Source: Yinghuangia seranimata (GTDB lineage Bacteria; Actinomycetota; Actinomycetes; Streptomycetales; Streptomycetaceae). Taken from it: a DNA stretch of 64,000 bases. The stretch lies in contig NZ_JASAOI010000007.1 in the NCBI RefSeq assembly GCF_029953285.1, positions 1 to 64,000 of the forward strand, read 5' to 3'. Position 1 is the stretch's first letter; the number at the start of each line of letters is the position of its first letter. Position numbers and translations under genes: made by a program. Positions 1 through 8,388 of this stretch are shown here, one piece after another. Below the pieces are notes generated by a model that was given only the letters and a program-made list of their open reading frames with translations, ran no database searches and was not told where the DNA came from.

Positions 1-490
1 CTACGCCTGCGAGGTGAGCTGTCGGATTCGGGCTGGAGTTGCCCGGCCGTCCCGCGAAACCGGTGTGCTGACACGGTTTCGGGCACGGCTTCACCCCAAG
101 CCGGACCCGGCAAGGCCGGACCGGCGGTACTGCACCTGGTTCCCCCGCTTCTGCCGTGGCTGCTTTCTCAGCTGTCCCGTCCCGGCCGGCGGCAGAACTA
201 GGCGTTCCGGCGGAGAGGGGTTGGCGGGTAGGCCAACGAGCCAGGACGCTAAGTGGCGGTCGCCCGTCAACTCAAGTCCCCGGGCCCGGCCGAGATTTTG
301 CGAACTTTCTCGGCAGTTGATTGATTTTCACGCGCCGTAGCGACCGGCCTACCAGGGCGTCACCTCATCGCGACGCGGCGTCCCCACGGGGCGACGCTCC
401 GCAGGACCGGGCCACGCATCGCAGCCGCGCGGTCATACCCGGTAGCCGGGCAAACGGTGGTTAAAGCTCTCGGCATCTAGGGTTTCAACC
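1..490. other. Gene-free leading segment
   Basis: I see no convincing gene here. One open frame covers 14-340 on the plus strand, but its product is Arg/Pro/Cys-rich with no domain, and it looks like GC-driven chance. Two small hairpins are visible, at 54-81 and at 220-237 (GTTGGC/GCCAAC around GGGTAG). The segment just before the gene at 491 has no clear ribosome site. Confidence 0.5.
54..81. terminator. Possible hairpin terminator
   Basis: The arms CGAAACCGGTGT (54-65) and ACACGGTTTCG (71-81) pair with one bulged G and a short loop. It could end a transcript entering from outside the window. There is no T-tract, as is common in high-GC actinobacteria. Confidence 0.3.
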
Positions 491-1384
491 ATGATCAGCG
501 GGGTGGGAGCACGCGAGCTGTACCAAGACCTGCTCGAGTACGAGGGCACGGAGGCCTACGCCGACGTCGTCACGCCGTGGCTGCACCGGGCCGGGGCCGA
601 CTACCGCGCCGGGCTCGTCCCGGCGGCCGCGTGCAGCGGCTGGTGGGCCCGGCCCCACGACGACGACACGCCTCCCCTGGTCCAGGAGCTGTACGCCCTG
701 AGCCGGGTGAGCGAGCTCCTCCTCCTCGGCCGCCAGCCCCACAACGCGGACGTCGCCGAGGCGGACACCGCGAACCTGACACTCGCGGACCCCGAGTACC
801 TCTCCCTGTTCACCGCCCTCGGCATGACCCCGTCCGACAGCCACGGCCCCTTCGACCCGTTCCTCCACGAGATCGTCGACGTCGAGCAGGCCGACGACCC
901 GGACGCCCCGATCGAGGTCACGGAGGCCCTGTGGCCCGGCCTGATGCTCGGCGACCTGCTGTTCTCCCGGGCCGGAGTGCGGGTCCGGGCCGGAGCCGCG
1001 TCCGCCGGGCGCGGCGTCGCGGACCGGTCTCCCCTGTACTGGGGCTTCCGGCGCCGCCACCGCCCGACCGTCGACCTGTCGCAGGGCTGGGGCGGCAACT
1101 CGCAGTGGCGGACGGCCCTGCGCCTCGACTACCGCACGACGGCCGGCGACCGCCTGAACGTCGCCGGCGACCGCCCGATCGACGGCGACCCGGACCTCCC
1201 CCGCAACCACCCGGGCAACCTCAGCCCGGAAGAACGCCTGCTGACCTCGCACGAACGCCGCGACCTCCTCCGCCACCGCACCCTGCTGCGACCCCCGCAA
1301 GCCGCCGCCGCGCTGGCGGAGTCCGGCGCCTGGGAGCGGGAGTTCCAGGTCTTCGACTGGCGGCTGCCGCCGGGCGAGGAGTGA
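491..1384 (+). CDS. Hypothetical protein, actinobacterial type
   Basis: A 297-residue protein starting at ATG 491 with no strong Shine-Dalgarno sequence. I do not recognise a domain. It is soluble, rich in Trp, Arg, Asp and Pro, has no signal peptide or membrane segment, and contains a hydrophobic LLLLG stretch near residue 80. The C-terminal third is strongly charged (RRHRP, GDRPIDGDPDLPRNHPGN). It is followed by a truncated isochorismatase reading frame on the same strand. Third-position GC is high throughout, supporting real coding. No function is proposed. Confidence 0.6.
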   Translation: MISGVGARELYQDLLEYEGTEAYADVVTPWLHRAGADYRAGLVPAAACSGWWARPHDDDTPPLVQELYALSRVSELLLLGRQPHNADVAEADTANLTLADPEYLSLFTALGMTPSDSHGPFDPFLHEIVDVEQADDPDAPIEVTEALWPGLMLGDLLFSRAGVRVRAGAASAGRGVADRSPLYWGFRRRHRPTVDLSQGWGGNSQWRTALRLDYRTTAGDRLNVAGDRPIDGDPDLPRNHPGNLSPEERLLTSHERRDLLRHRTLLRPPQAAAALAESGAWEREFQVFDWRLPPGEE

Positions 1385-1496
1385 CCACGTCGAGCCGGTG
1401 AGCGGCCAGACGTGCGTGGCTCAACCGTCCGGTGGGTATCGGCGCCGCAACCCTGAGGACGGCAGGGCCCCGTTCCCGTCCGGAACGGGGTCCACC

Positions 1497-1845
1497 GTGG
1501 CGAACACCGCCGTCCCGGTCATCGACATGATCAACACGTACGAGCACCAGGACGCCGAGCGGCTCCTCGCGTCGGTCCGCGACGTCCTGCCGGCGATGAG
1601 CGGACTCATCGGCAGAGCGCGGCGCTCGGACGCCGACGTGGTCTACGTCAACGACAACTTCGGGCGCTGGCGCTCCGACCACGCCGAGTTCCTGCGGACG
1701 TGCCTGGAGGGGCCGTACGGCGACCTGGTCCGGCCGATCCGACCGGACGAGGACTCCCTGTTCGTGGTGAAGGCCCGCCACTCGGTGTTCTTCCAGACCC
1801 CGCTGGGGTACCTCCTGGACCGGCGCGGCGTGGAACGCGTGGTCC
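1497..1845 (+). pseudogene. Isochorismatase-family hydrolase, 3' end lost
   Basis: The reading frame from GTG 1497 begins with the typical cysteine-hydrolase signature (VIDMINTY, Asp10), continues through DVVYVNDNFGRW, and reaches the conserved Lys in VVKARHSVFF (Lys92) and GVERVV near residue 116. There the family normally enters the TGxxTExC segment that carries the nucleophilic Cys. Here homology stops abruptly, and the frame runs on into antisense of the convergent marR gene, up to 2648. None of the other frames downstream restores the missing half. I read this as a gene cut by deletion next to marR and inactive because the catalytic Cys is gone. A GCGT-N16-GGGTAT match lies upstream near 1434. 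Confidence 0.65.
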
Positions 1846-1898
1846 ACAGATCGCACCACGCGGTTCGTCCGGTGCGGCCCGCGTTCACAGGCGCTCGC

Positions 1899-2399
1899 TC
1901 AGCCGCGTCCGCAGCACTCGTCCTCGCCCGCCGCGGCGGAGCGGACCTTCCCCAGGAGGCGGAGCAGTTCCGCGCGCTCGTCGGGGGTCAGGGTGGAGAA
2001 CATGCCGCGCACCGCTTCGCGGCGTGGTTCCTCGGCGGCGCGGAGGACCTCGGCGCCGCGGTCGGTGATGGAGACCAGGACGGCGCGGCGGTCGGCGGGG
2101 TCCGGGGTGCGGGTGACGAGGCCGTCGCGTTCGAGGGCGTCGACGGCTTCGGTGACGCTGCGGGGGCCGATGCCGAGGCGTTCGGCGATGCCGCCCATGC
2201 GGCAGGGGCCGCGGTGCGCGACGACCTTGAGCAGTTTGCCGCGGGACAGGGTGACGCCCGCCGCGCGCATGCTCTCGTTGGCGCGGCGGCGCAGCAGTTT
2301 GGCGGTGCCGAAGAACGCGTCGGCGACGTCGCCGGGCTCCGGCGGTCCGGCGTCGGGTGTGCCGGCGTCCGTCGCAGCGGTGCTCTCGTCCACGGCCAT
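1899..2399 (-). CDS. MarR-family transcriptional regulator
   Basis: A 166-residue winged-helix regulator. Residues about 30-145 follow the MarR fold: a first helix (ADAFFGTAKLLRRRAN), a recognition region (GGIAERLGIGPRSVTEAVDALERDGLV) and the wing (RTPDPADRRAVLVSITDRG). The N-terminal 25 residues are Ala/Asp/Pro-rich. I prefer ATG 2399 (MAVDES) over the upstream start at 2429, because the longer form would run through the presumed operator. It is divergent from the siderophore-interacting protein gene, with a 12-bp perfect palindrome between them, so it probably controls that gene and itself. The ligand is unknown. It ends facing the truncated isochorismatase gene. Confidence 0.85.
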   Translation of the reverse strand: MAVDESTAATDAGTPDAGPPEPGDVADAFFGTAKLLRRRANESMRAAGVTLSRGKLLKVVAHRGPCRMGGIAERLGIGPRSVTEAVDALERDGLVTRTPDPADRRAVLVSITDRGAEVLRAAEEPRREAVRGMFSTLTPDERAELLRLLGKVRSAAAGEDECCGRG

Positions 2400-2416
2400 C
2401 CCTCGATAAATATTGC

Positions 2417-2442
2417 TGAGGTACCTCAATATCTGGTACCTC
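2417..2442. promoter_or_regulatory. Palindromic operator of the MarR/SIP divergon
   Basis: TGAGGTACCTCA at 2417-2428 is a perfect 12-bp palindrome, and its half GGTACCTC recurs at 2435-2442. It lies just upstream of the marR start in an AT-rich patch of otherwise GC-rich DNA. Position and symmetry fit a MarR dimer site; binding itself is inferred. Confidence 0.55.
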
Positions 2443-2489
2443 TTAGACCGGCCACCTTAGCCGACGCGGCGCGCCGGCTCCATCGGCCT

Positions 2490-2549
2490 CTCGAAAACGC
2501 GCGTCCCGAGGACGCGCATCCCGAAAACGCCCCCTTCGAAAGGCGCCCG
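2490..2549 (+). repeat. 15-bp tandem repeat, four copies
   Basis: Four successive 15-nt units (2490, 2505, 2520, 2535) share the core CGAAAACGC or a close variant. They occupy the 5' untranslated region of the siderophore-interacting protein gene, ending six bases before its ATG. They may be a slippage-derived spacer or a repeated protein- or RNA-binding site. Confidence 0.6.
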
Positions 2550-2554
2550 CACGC

Positions 2555-3400
2555 ATGGCGACACCTTCCACCGACCGTCCCGACCGCGACGGCCCGCAGG
2601 GCACGACCGCCGAGGTCGTCCGGGTCGAGCGCATCACCCCGCACATGATCCGCGTCGTCCTCGGCGGCCCCGGCCTGGCCGGGTTCGACCCGGGCTCCTA
2701 CACCGACGCGTACGTCAAGCTCCTGTTCCCGGCCGAAGGCGCCGTGTACCCGGAGCCGTTCGACATCTCCCGCATCCGCGCCGAGCTGCCCCGCGAGCAG
2801 TGGCCCCGGCCGCGCACCTACACGGTGCGGCGCTGGGACCCGGTCGCGGGCGAGCTCAGCGTCGACCTCGTGCACCACGGCGACGAGGGCCTGGCCGGCC
2901 CGTGGGCCGCGCGCGTCCAGCCCGGCGACACCGCGCACCTCCTCGGCCCGGGCGGCGGCTACTCCCCCGACCCGCAGGCCGACTGGCACCTGCTCGCCGG
3001 TGACGAGAGCGCGTTGCCCGCGATCGCCGCATCGCTCGAGCAACTCCCCTCCGGCACGCGGGCCTTCGTCTTCGTCGAGGTCTCCGGGGCGGACGACGAG
3101 CAGAAGCTCGACACCGCCGCCGACGCCGACGTGACGTGGATCCACCGCGGTGCCGCGCAGCCCGGCGAGCCGCTCGTCCAGGCGCTCACCGCCTGGGAGT
3201 TCCCGTCCGGCACCCCGCACGCGTTCGTGCACGGCGAGGCCGGCGCGGTCAAGGAGCTGCGCCGTCTGCTGCTCGTCGAGCGCGGCGTCCCGCGCGACCG
3301 CCTGTCGATCTCGGGCTACTGGCGCCTGGGCAAGGACGACGAGGGTTGGCGCGCCATCAAGCGCGACTGGAACCGCCAGGTGGAGGCGGAGCAGGGCTGA
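2555..3400 (+). CDS. Siderophore-interacting protein (FAD-dependent ferric reductase)
   Basis: A 281-residue cytoplasmic flavoprotein of the ViuB/YqjH type, which reduces ferric siderophores to release iron. The FAD-binding barrel occupies residues 1-125 and carries the RPRTYTVRRWD motif. The NAD(P)H/SIP domain follows, with GDESALPAI near residue 150 and the family-typical C-terminal SGYWRLGKDDEGWR. The length is normal for the family. It is divergent from a marR gene, with a palindrome and a four-copy 15-bp repeat between them, which suggests MarR control. Its 3' end overlaps the convergent MMPL gene by about 44 bp. Confidence 0.9.
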   Translation: MATPSTDRPDRDGPQGTTAEVVRVERITPHMIRVVLGGPGLAGFDPGSYTDAYVKLLFPAEGAVYPEPFDISRIRAELPREQWPRPRTYTVRRWDPVAGELSVDLVHHGDEGLAGPWAARVQPGDTAHLLGPGGGYSPDPQADWHLLAGDESALPAIAASLEQLPSGTRAFVFVEVSGADDEQKLDTAADADVTWIHRGAAQPGEPLVQALTAWEFPSGTPHAFVHGEAGAVKELRRLLLVERGVPRDRLSISGYWRLGKDDEGWRAIKRDWNRQVEAEQG

Positions 3401-5591
3401 CCCCCGCGGGCGGCGACGCGTCGCCCGCGAGGCGTGCCTCGAGCTTCTTGCCCTCGATGTCCGGGTCGGGCACGTACTTCTCGTACCACTCCGGGTGGTA
3501 CCAGAGCCTGCGCCCGACGAGCGCCATGACCGCCGGCACGACCGTCAGGCGCACGATGAACGCGTCGAGGAACACGCCCGCCGCGAAGCTGAAGCCGATG
3601 GCCTTGATGGTCGGGTCGTCGGTGAACATGAACGCGACGAAGATCGAGAACATGATCAGCGCCGCGGCGGTCACCACGCGGGCCGACAGCGCCGTCCCGC
3701 GCTCGACGGCGCCGCGCGCGTCGTCGGTGGAGCTGAAGTCCTCCTTGATGCGCGAGACCACGAACACCTCGTAGTCGCTGGACAGTCCGAAGATGATCGC
3801 GAGCATGATGATCGGCAGGAAGCTGATCGTCTCGCTCGGCGTGATGTCGAAGAGGTTCTTGCCCCAACCCCACTGGAACAGGGCGACGGTCGCGCCGAAC
3901 GCCGCCGCGACCGACAGCAGGAACCCGAGGATCGACTTGATCGGCACGAGGATCGTGCGGAACGCGAACGTCAGCAGGATGAAGGCGAGTCCGACGACGA
4001 CGGCGAGGAACACCGGTAGCGCGTCGGCGAGTTTCTGCGACACGTCGATGTTGGACGCCGTGCTGCCGCCGACCAGCACCGGCGCCCCCACGGCGTCCTC
4101 AATCGTGGCGCGGTTGTCGCGGATGTGGTGCACCAGGTCGGCGGTGGCCGGGTCGTCGGGGCCGGTGGTCGGGATGACGCGGACGACCGCGATCTGGTCG
4201 GTCGCCGCCAGCGGCGCCGCCGACGCCACGCCGTCCTGCTTGGCGAGCGCGCCGGTGAGCTGCTGCACCGACGCCTGCGAGACACCGGCGTTGGCGACGA
4301 CCAGCAGCGGCCCGTTGTAGCCCGGACCGAAGTGCTCGCTGGTCAGGTCGTACGCCTTGCGCTGCGTGTTGTCGGTGGGCTTGGACGCGCCGCTGGGCAG
4401 CCCCAGCTCCATGTCCTTGGCCGGGATCGCGAGCAGCACCAGCACCCCGATGCCGACGCACATCACGGGGATGCGGTGCCGCACGACGAACCGCGACCAG
4501 CGGGCGCCGAACGTCCGCTCGGGCTCCATCGCGCTGGTCTTCGCGACCTGTTCGTGGTGGCCCGGCCGCAGCCGCGTGCTGACGAACGAGGTCAGCGTGG
4601 TGCCGGCGAAGCCGAGGATGGCGGGCAGCAGCGTCAGCGCCACGAGCAGGGCGACGGCGACGGCCGCGGCGGCGCACAGCCCCATCACGGTCAGGAACGG
4701 GATGCCCACGACCGACAGGCCGCACAGCGCGATGATCACGGTGAGCGCCGCGAACACGACCGAGCTGCCCGCCGTCCCGACCGCGAGGGCCGCGGAGTCC
4801 TCGACCGGCATGCCGCGCAGCAGCTGGTTGCGGTGCCGGAACAGGATGAACAGCGCGTAGTCGATGCCGCAGGACAGGCCGAGCATGATCGCGACGGTGG
4901 TCGACGCGGACGCGATGTTCACGACCGCGGCCAGCGCGGTCACGCCCATCAGCGAGATGAGCACGCCGATGATGGCCGTGGCGATCGGCACGCCGGCCGC
5001 GACGACCACGCCGAAGGTGATCATCAGGATGACGAACGCGATGACCAGGCCGACGATCTCGGGGATCTCGGACGGGGTGATCCGCCACCCGGGGAACACG
5101 CTGCCCGAGTACTCGACCTGGACCCCGGCGTCGCGCGCGGGCTTGAGGGCGGTCTCCAGCGCGTCGAGGCTGGCGTCCTTCACGTCGGCCGGCTGCGCCG
5201 TGTACTGCACGAAGGCGAGCGCGGCGCGGCCGTCCGGCGAGACGCCCTGCGCGGTGTAGGGGTCGGACACGGTGGCGACCTGCGGAACCTTCGGCACCTG
5301 CGCGAGCGCGGTCTCGATTCCCGTGCGGTAGTTCTGGTCGTTGATGTTCGCGCCGCTCGGCACCGCGAAGACCACCTGTGTCTGGCCGCCGGCGAGGGCC
5401 GGGAGCTTCTGCTCCAGGACGTCGGTGGTCTCCTGCGACTCGGTTCCCGGGATGGTGAAGGAGTCGTTGGTCTGGCCGCCGCTGACGGTCGCGGCCACGA
5501 TCGCGCCGACGGCGATCAGGAGCCAGAACCCGAGGACCCAGCGGCGCCGCCGGAACGCCCACGTGCCGAGGCGGAACAGATAGGTGGACAC
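3357..5591 (-). CDS. MMPL/RND-family membrane transporter
   Basis: A 744-residue inner-membrane exporter with the duplicated RND plan: TM1 near residue 20, a periplasmic domain, a five-helix bundle, then the same again. The proton-relay Asp-Tyr pairs are visible in GIDYALFILFRHR and GLSSDYEVFVVSRIKEDF. MMPL proteins move lipids or hydrophobic small molecules; the substrate here is unknown. I start at GTG 5591 (VSTYLFRLGTW), which follows AAGGGG at 8 nt. The open frame extends upstream to 5720, but that extension is Arg/Pro-rich and has no ribosome site. An HxlR-type regulator gene lies immediately upstream on the same strand, and the pair probably forms a regulator-efflux unit. Confidence 0.9.
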   Translation of the reverse strand: MSTYLFRLGTWAFRRRRWVLGFWLLIAVGAIVAATVSGGQTNDSFTIPGTESQETTDVLEQKLPALAGGQTQVVFAVPSGANINDQNYRTGIETALAQVPKVPQVATVSDPYTAQGVSPDGRAALAFVQYTAQPADVKDASLDALETALKPARDAGVQVEYSGSVFPGWRITPSEIPEIVGLVIAFVILMITFGVVVAAGVPIATAIIGVLISLMGVTALAAVVNIASASTTVAIMLGLSCGIDYALFILFRHRNQLLRGMPVEDSAALAVGTAGSSVVFAALTVIIALCGLSVVGIPFLTVMGLCAAAAVAVALLVALTLLPAILGFAGTTLTSFVSTRLRPGHHEQVAKTSAMEPERTFGARWSRFVVRHRIPVMCVGIGVLVLLAIPAKDMELGLPSGASKPTDNTQRKAYDLTSEHFGPGYNGPLLVVANAGVSQASVQQLTGALAKQDGVASAAPLAATDQIAVVRVIPTTGPDDPATADLVHHIRDNRATIEDAVGAPVLVGGSTASNIDVSQKLADALPVFLAVVVGLAFILLTFAFRTILVPIKSILGFLLSVAAAFGATVALFQWGWGKNLFDITPSETISFLPIIMLAIIFGLSSDYEVFVVSRIKEDFSSTDDARGAVERGTALSARVVTAAALIMFSIFVAFMFTDDPTIKAIGFSFAAGVFLDAFIVRLTVVPAVMALVGRRLWYHPEWYEKYVPDPDIEGKKLEARLAGDASPPAGVSPAPPPPGGSSRA

Positions 5592-5766
5592 CCGGATCCC
5601 CTTCACACCTGCACCCGCGAGGCGTGGCGGGGGGCCCGCCCGGCGTGGTCGCGAACACGATCGTCCGATGAGCGGACTTATCGATCCTTCGCGGCCGGGA
5701 CGGTCGCGCGGCCGAGGCACGCCGCGCCGCGACGGCGCGTTCAGCCGTACGGCCGAGCGGGAGCGG

Positions 5767-6300
5767 TCAGCCGGCGGCCGGCCGCTCCTCCGCCCCGCGC
5801 GTCGCGCGCTTGAGCAGCAGCTGGGCGACGACCTCGGTGCCGGGGCCGATACGCCCGCCGGGGCCGGGAAGCTGGTCGGTGTTGTGCGGGGTCAGCTCCT
5901 CGCCGCAGTGCGCGCAGGCGGCGACGGCGTGGGTGTCCTGGCCGCAGGACTCGTGGTGGATGCGCGCGGGCGCGCCGGCCGTACCGGCGTACCAGCGGTC
6001 GCCCCAGTTCATGAGCGCGAGGAGGACGGGGAACAGCTCCTCGCCCTTCCGCGTCGCCCGGTACTGCTCGCGCGGCGGGTGGTCCTGGTAGCGCTCGCGC
6101 TCGAGGACGCCCTCCTCGACCAGGCGGGCGAGCCGTGCGGCGAGCACCTTGCGCGAGATCCCGAGGTCGCGGGCGAGGTCGTCGAACCTGCCGACGCCCA
6201 GCAGGACGTCGCGCATGATCAGCGCGGTCCACGCGTCGCCGAACAGGTCGGTGGCGCGCGCGATCGAGCAGGCCACGTCGGCGAGGGAGGTTCGCGTCAC
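5767..6300 (-). CDS. HxlR-family winged-helix regulator
   Basis: A 177-residue DNA-binding protein. Residues about 10-105 match HxlR: GDAWTALIMRDVLLGVGRFDDLARDLGISRKVLAARLARLVEEGVLERERYQDHPPREQYRAT read as consecutive elements of the winged helix. The C-terminus carries a CGQD...CAHCGEEL cluster of Cys residues that could bind metal or sense redox state. It is transcribed toward the MMPL gene with about 175 bp between the coding regions, so repression of that exporter is the natural hypothesis. Confidence 0.85.
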   Translation of the reverse strand: MTRTSLADVACSIARATDLFGDAWTALIMRDVLLGVGRFDDLARDLGISRKVLAARLARLVEEGVLERERYQDHPPREQYRATRKGEELFPVLLALMNWGDRWYAGTAGAPARIHHESCGQDTHAVAACAHCGEELTPHNTDQLPGPGGRIGPGTEVVAQLLLKRATRGAEERPAAG

Positions 6301-6430
6301 CCGACCACCCTACTGACGGTTCCCTCGAGAGACTATCCGCGTCGGGTTCAGCGCTTGCGCTTGCCGCCGCGTCAACTCCTACGGTCGTGTGTGTGGCCGG
6401 AAAGACCGGCCGGGCGATAGGAGGCAGGCG

Positions 6431-7192
6431 ATGGCCTGGTCGATCGCGGATGTCGCCCGGATGTCCGGGGTGACGTCCCGGACGCTGCGGCACTACGACG
6501 AGATCGGGCTGCTCGCGCCTGCGTGGATCGGGAGCAACGGCCACCGCTACTACGAGGAGGGCCAGCTGCTGCGGCTGCAGCAGATCCTGCTGATGCGGGA
6601 GCTGGACCTGGGGCTGCGCGAGATCGCGGCGGTCCTCGACAGCCAGGCTGACCCGGTCGCCGTGCTGCGCGAGCACCACCGGCGCCTGCTGGCGGAGCGG
6701 GACCGGCTCGACACGCTGGCGCGCACGGTCGGCCGCACCATCGCCGAACTGGAGGAACGGAAGGACGAGGGCGACATGGCAGGGATCACCAGGCCGGAGA
6801 ACCTGTTCGAGGGCTTCGACGCCTCGCGCTACGAGGCCGAGGCGCGCGAGCGGTGGCCGCAGGAGTACGAGCGGTCCCGGCGGTTCACCGAGACGCTCAC
6901 CGCCGAGGACCAGGAGCGGATGCAGCGCGAGACGACGGCGCAGATGATCCGCATGGCGGAGTTCATGGTGGCCGGCACGCCCGTCTCCGACCCGGCGGTG
7001 CAGAGCGAGGTCGACGCCCACTACCAGGGCGTCAGCAGGTTCTGGACGCCGAACGCGGCCGCCTACAAGGGACTGGGTCAGATGTACGTCACCGACCCGC
7101 AGTTCCGTTCGGCCTACGACCGGGTCGCCGCCGGGCTCGCCGAGTACCAGCGCGACGCGATGACCGCGTACGCCGATACCCGGCTGAGCTGA
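6431..7192 (+). CDS. MerR-family regulator with TipAS ligand-binding domain
   Basis: A 253-residue TipA-like protein. The MerR helix-turn-helix is at residues 1-70 (IADVARMSGVTSRTLRHYDEIGLLAPAWI), followed by a dimerisation coiled coil to about residue 115. A C-terminal TipAS domain follows (LFEGFDASRYEAEARERW to the end), the all-helical domain that traps thiopeptide or related antibiotics. ATG 6431 follows GGAGGCAGGC; the frame is open to 6389 but without a ribosome site. Family members activate their own promoter and drug-resistance genes after binding the antibiotic. It faces the sigma factor gene across a terminator. Confidence 0.9.
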   Translation: MAWSIADVARMSGVTSRTLRHYDEIGLLAPAWIGSNGHRYYEEGQLLRLQQILLMRELDLGLREIAAVLDSQADPVAVLREHHRRLLAERDRLDTLARTVGRTIAELEERKDEGDMAGITRPENLFEGFDASRYEAEARERWPQEYERSRRFTETLTAEDQERMQRETTAQMIRMAEFMVAGTPVSDPAVQSEVDAHYQGVSRFWTPNAAAYKGLGQMYVTDPQFRSAYDRVAAGLAEYQRDAMTAYADTRLS

Positions 7193-7205
7193 CCGGCCAC
7201 CCCGC

Positions 7206-7229
7206 TGCCGGGGGCTGCAGACCCCGGCA
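7206..7229. terminator. Bidirectional hairpin terminator
   Basis: TGCCGGGG (7206-7213) pairs perfectly with CCCCGGCA (7222-7229) across an 8-nt loop, between the convergent tipA-like and sigma factor genes. There is no T-tract. Confidence 0.6.
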
Positions 7230-7251
7230 ACGCGGATGTGTGCACCGACCG

Positions 7252-8079
7252 TCAGACCGCCGCGGCGCGCGGCTCGCGGTCCAGGGCGGTGCGCAGCCGC
7301 CGGAGGACGGCGGCGAGCAGCCGGGAGACGTGCATCTGGGAGATGCCCAGGCGTTCGCCGATCTGGCGCTGGGTCAGGTCGTCCCAGAAACGCATGCGCA
7401 GGATCGTCTTGTCGCGTTCGCTCAGCGTCGCCAGCAGCGGTGTCACGGAGACGCGGAAGTCGACCAGGTCCAGCGCGCGTTCGTCGCCGCCGATCCGGTC
7501 GGCGAGCGGGGCGTGCGGGGCGCCGCCCGGGCGCATGGCGGCGGCGTCGAGGGACTCGACGTTGTACGCACGGTCCGCGTCGCGGGCCTTGCGCACGTCG
7601 GCGGTCGACATGTCGAGTCGCTCGGCGATCTCCTGCTCGGTGGCCTCGCGGCCGAGGTGCTGCTGGAGGTCGTCGGCGGTGCGGGTGACGGCGAGGAAGC
7701 CCTCCTGCTGTCCGCGCGGGACGTGGAGGGGCCAGCCTGTGTCGCGGAAGAACCGTTTGATCTCCCCCGCGATCGTGGGCACGGCGAACGCGACGAACTC
7801 GTTGCCGTGGCCGGGGTCGTACGCGTCGACGGCCTTGATGAGGCCGACGACGCCGGTCTGGACGACGTCGGGGTACAGCTGGCGGCCGCGGTAGCGGCGT
7901 GCGAGGTGGCGGACGAGGGCGATGTTGGCGTCGACGATCTCGGCCCGGACCCGGCTGTGCTCGGCGGTGCCCTGGTCGAGCCCGTGCAGGCGGACCAGCA
8001 GGCGCCCGGTGCGGGCGCGGGCCTCGGCGGTGCCGGAGCGCGGGGTCAAGGGCGTGGCGGACATGGAACGGGGAGTCAC
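7252..8079 (-). CDS. SigB/SigF-family RNA polymerase sigma factor
   Basis: A 275-residue group 3 sigma factor. Region 2 is clear (RRYRGRQLYPDVVQTGVVGLIKAVDAYD, then FVAFAVPTIAGEIKRFFRDT). Region 3 spans about 130-185, and region 4 ends with ERDKTILRMRFWDDLTQRQIGERLGISQMHVSRLL. I chose GTG 8079 because GGAAGGAG lies 7 nt upstream; the frame is open to 8160. No anti-sigma gene is adjacent, unlike the paralogue at 37576. The gene has a GGGTAG-type promoter at 8302-8325, so the SigB-like class probably transcribes it, and a leader of about 220 nt resembling that of the paralogue. Confidence 0.93.
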   Translation of the reverse strand: MTPRSMSATPLTPRSGTAEARARTGRLLVRLHGLDQGTAEHSRVRAEIVDANIALVRHLARRYRGRQLYPDVVQTGVVGLIKAVDAYDPGHGNEFVAFAVPTIAGEIKRFFRDTGWPLHVPRGQQEGFLAVTRTADDLQQHLGREATEQEIAERLDMSTADVRKARDADRAYNVESLDAAAMRPGGAPHAPLADRIGGDERALDLVDFRVSVTPLLATLSERDKTILRMRFWDDLTQRQIGERLGISQMHVSRLLAAVLRRLRTALDREPRAAAV

Positions 8080-8296
8080 TGTGGGCTCCTTCCGATTCCG
8101 AAGTCCCACGGGGCGCGCCGGAGGCGGTGTCGCTCGCGCGTGCACCGCGTGCCGGATCACGGCCGCCGTGGGAGACCCCGCGTGCGCCCGGCGTCTTCAG
8201 GCGGGGCGGGACCCGGCACCGTGCGGGTGCCTTGGCGGACGGCGTCATGTGCCGCCCTGGCCGCGGGCACCCTGCAAGGGCCCCGCGGCCTCCGCT
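8080..8296 (-). ncRNA. Structured leader of the sigma factor mRNA
   Basis: From the predicted promoter to the GTG there are about 220 untranslated nucleotides. Part of it (minus strand, about 8243-8190) aligns with the leader of the other sigma gene (37431-37480): both hold a small hairpin GGCAC...GTGCC followed by CGGGTC, CCGCC and CGCCTGAAG. Conservation outside coding sequence suggests an RNA element or a regulatory site; its role is unknown. Confidence 0.45.
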
Positions 8297-8301
8297 CTTC
8301 G

Positions 8302-8325
8302 CTACCCGGTGCCGGGGGATGAAAC
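8302..8325 (-). promoter_or_regulatory. SigB-like promoter of the sigma gene
   Basis: On the minus strand, GTTT, 14 nt, GGGTAG; an alternative reading is GGTT-N15-GGGTAG. It suggests that this sigma gene is transcribed by a sigma factor of its own class. Confidence 0.7.
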
Positions 8326-8357
8326 CGCCGATGTGCAACAGCCCGTCGGGCCGGGAC

Positions 8358-8381
8358 GTTTCAGGTTCCGAGGACGGGTAG
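8358..8381 (+). promoter_or_regulatory. SigB-like promoter without an obvious gene
   Basis: Plus-strand GTTT-N14-GGGTAG, back to back with the sigma gene promoter. No protein gene follows on this strand before 12184. About 105 nt downstream lies a strong hairpin (8487-8519), so a short non-coding RNA is possible. Confidence 0.5.
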
Positions 8382-8388
8382 CAGCTGA

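Noticed and set aside
14-340. A 108-codon open frame at the window start
   Set aside because: No ribosome site, no domain, Arg/Pro/Cys-rich composition typical of chance frames in GC-rich DNA.
1398-2648. A single 416-residue protein joining isochorismatase and further sequence
   Set aside because: The second half is the antisense of marR; only the first 116 codons after GTG 1497 have homology.
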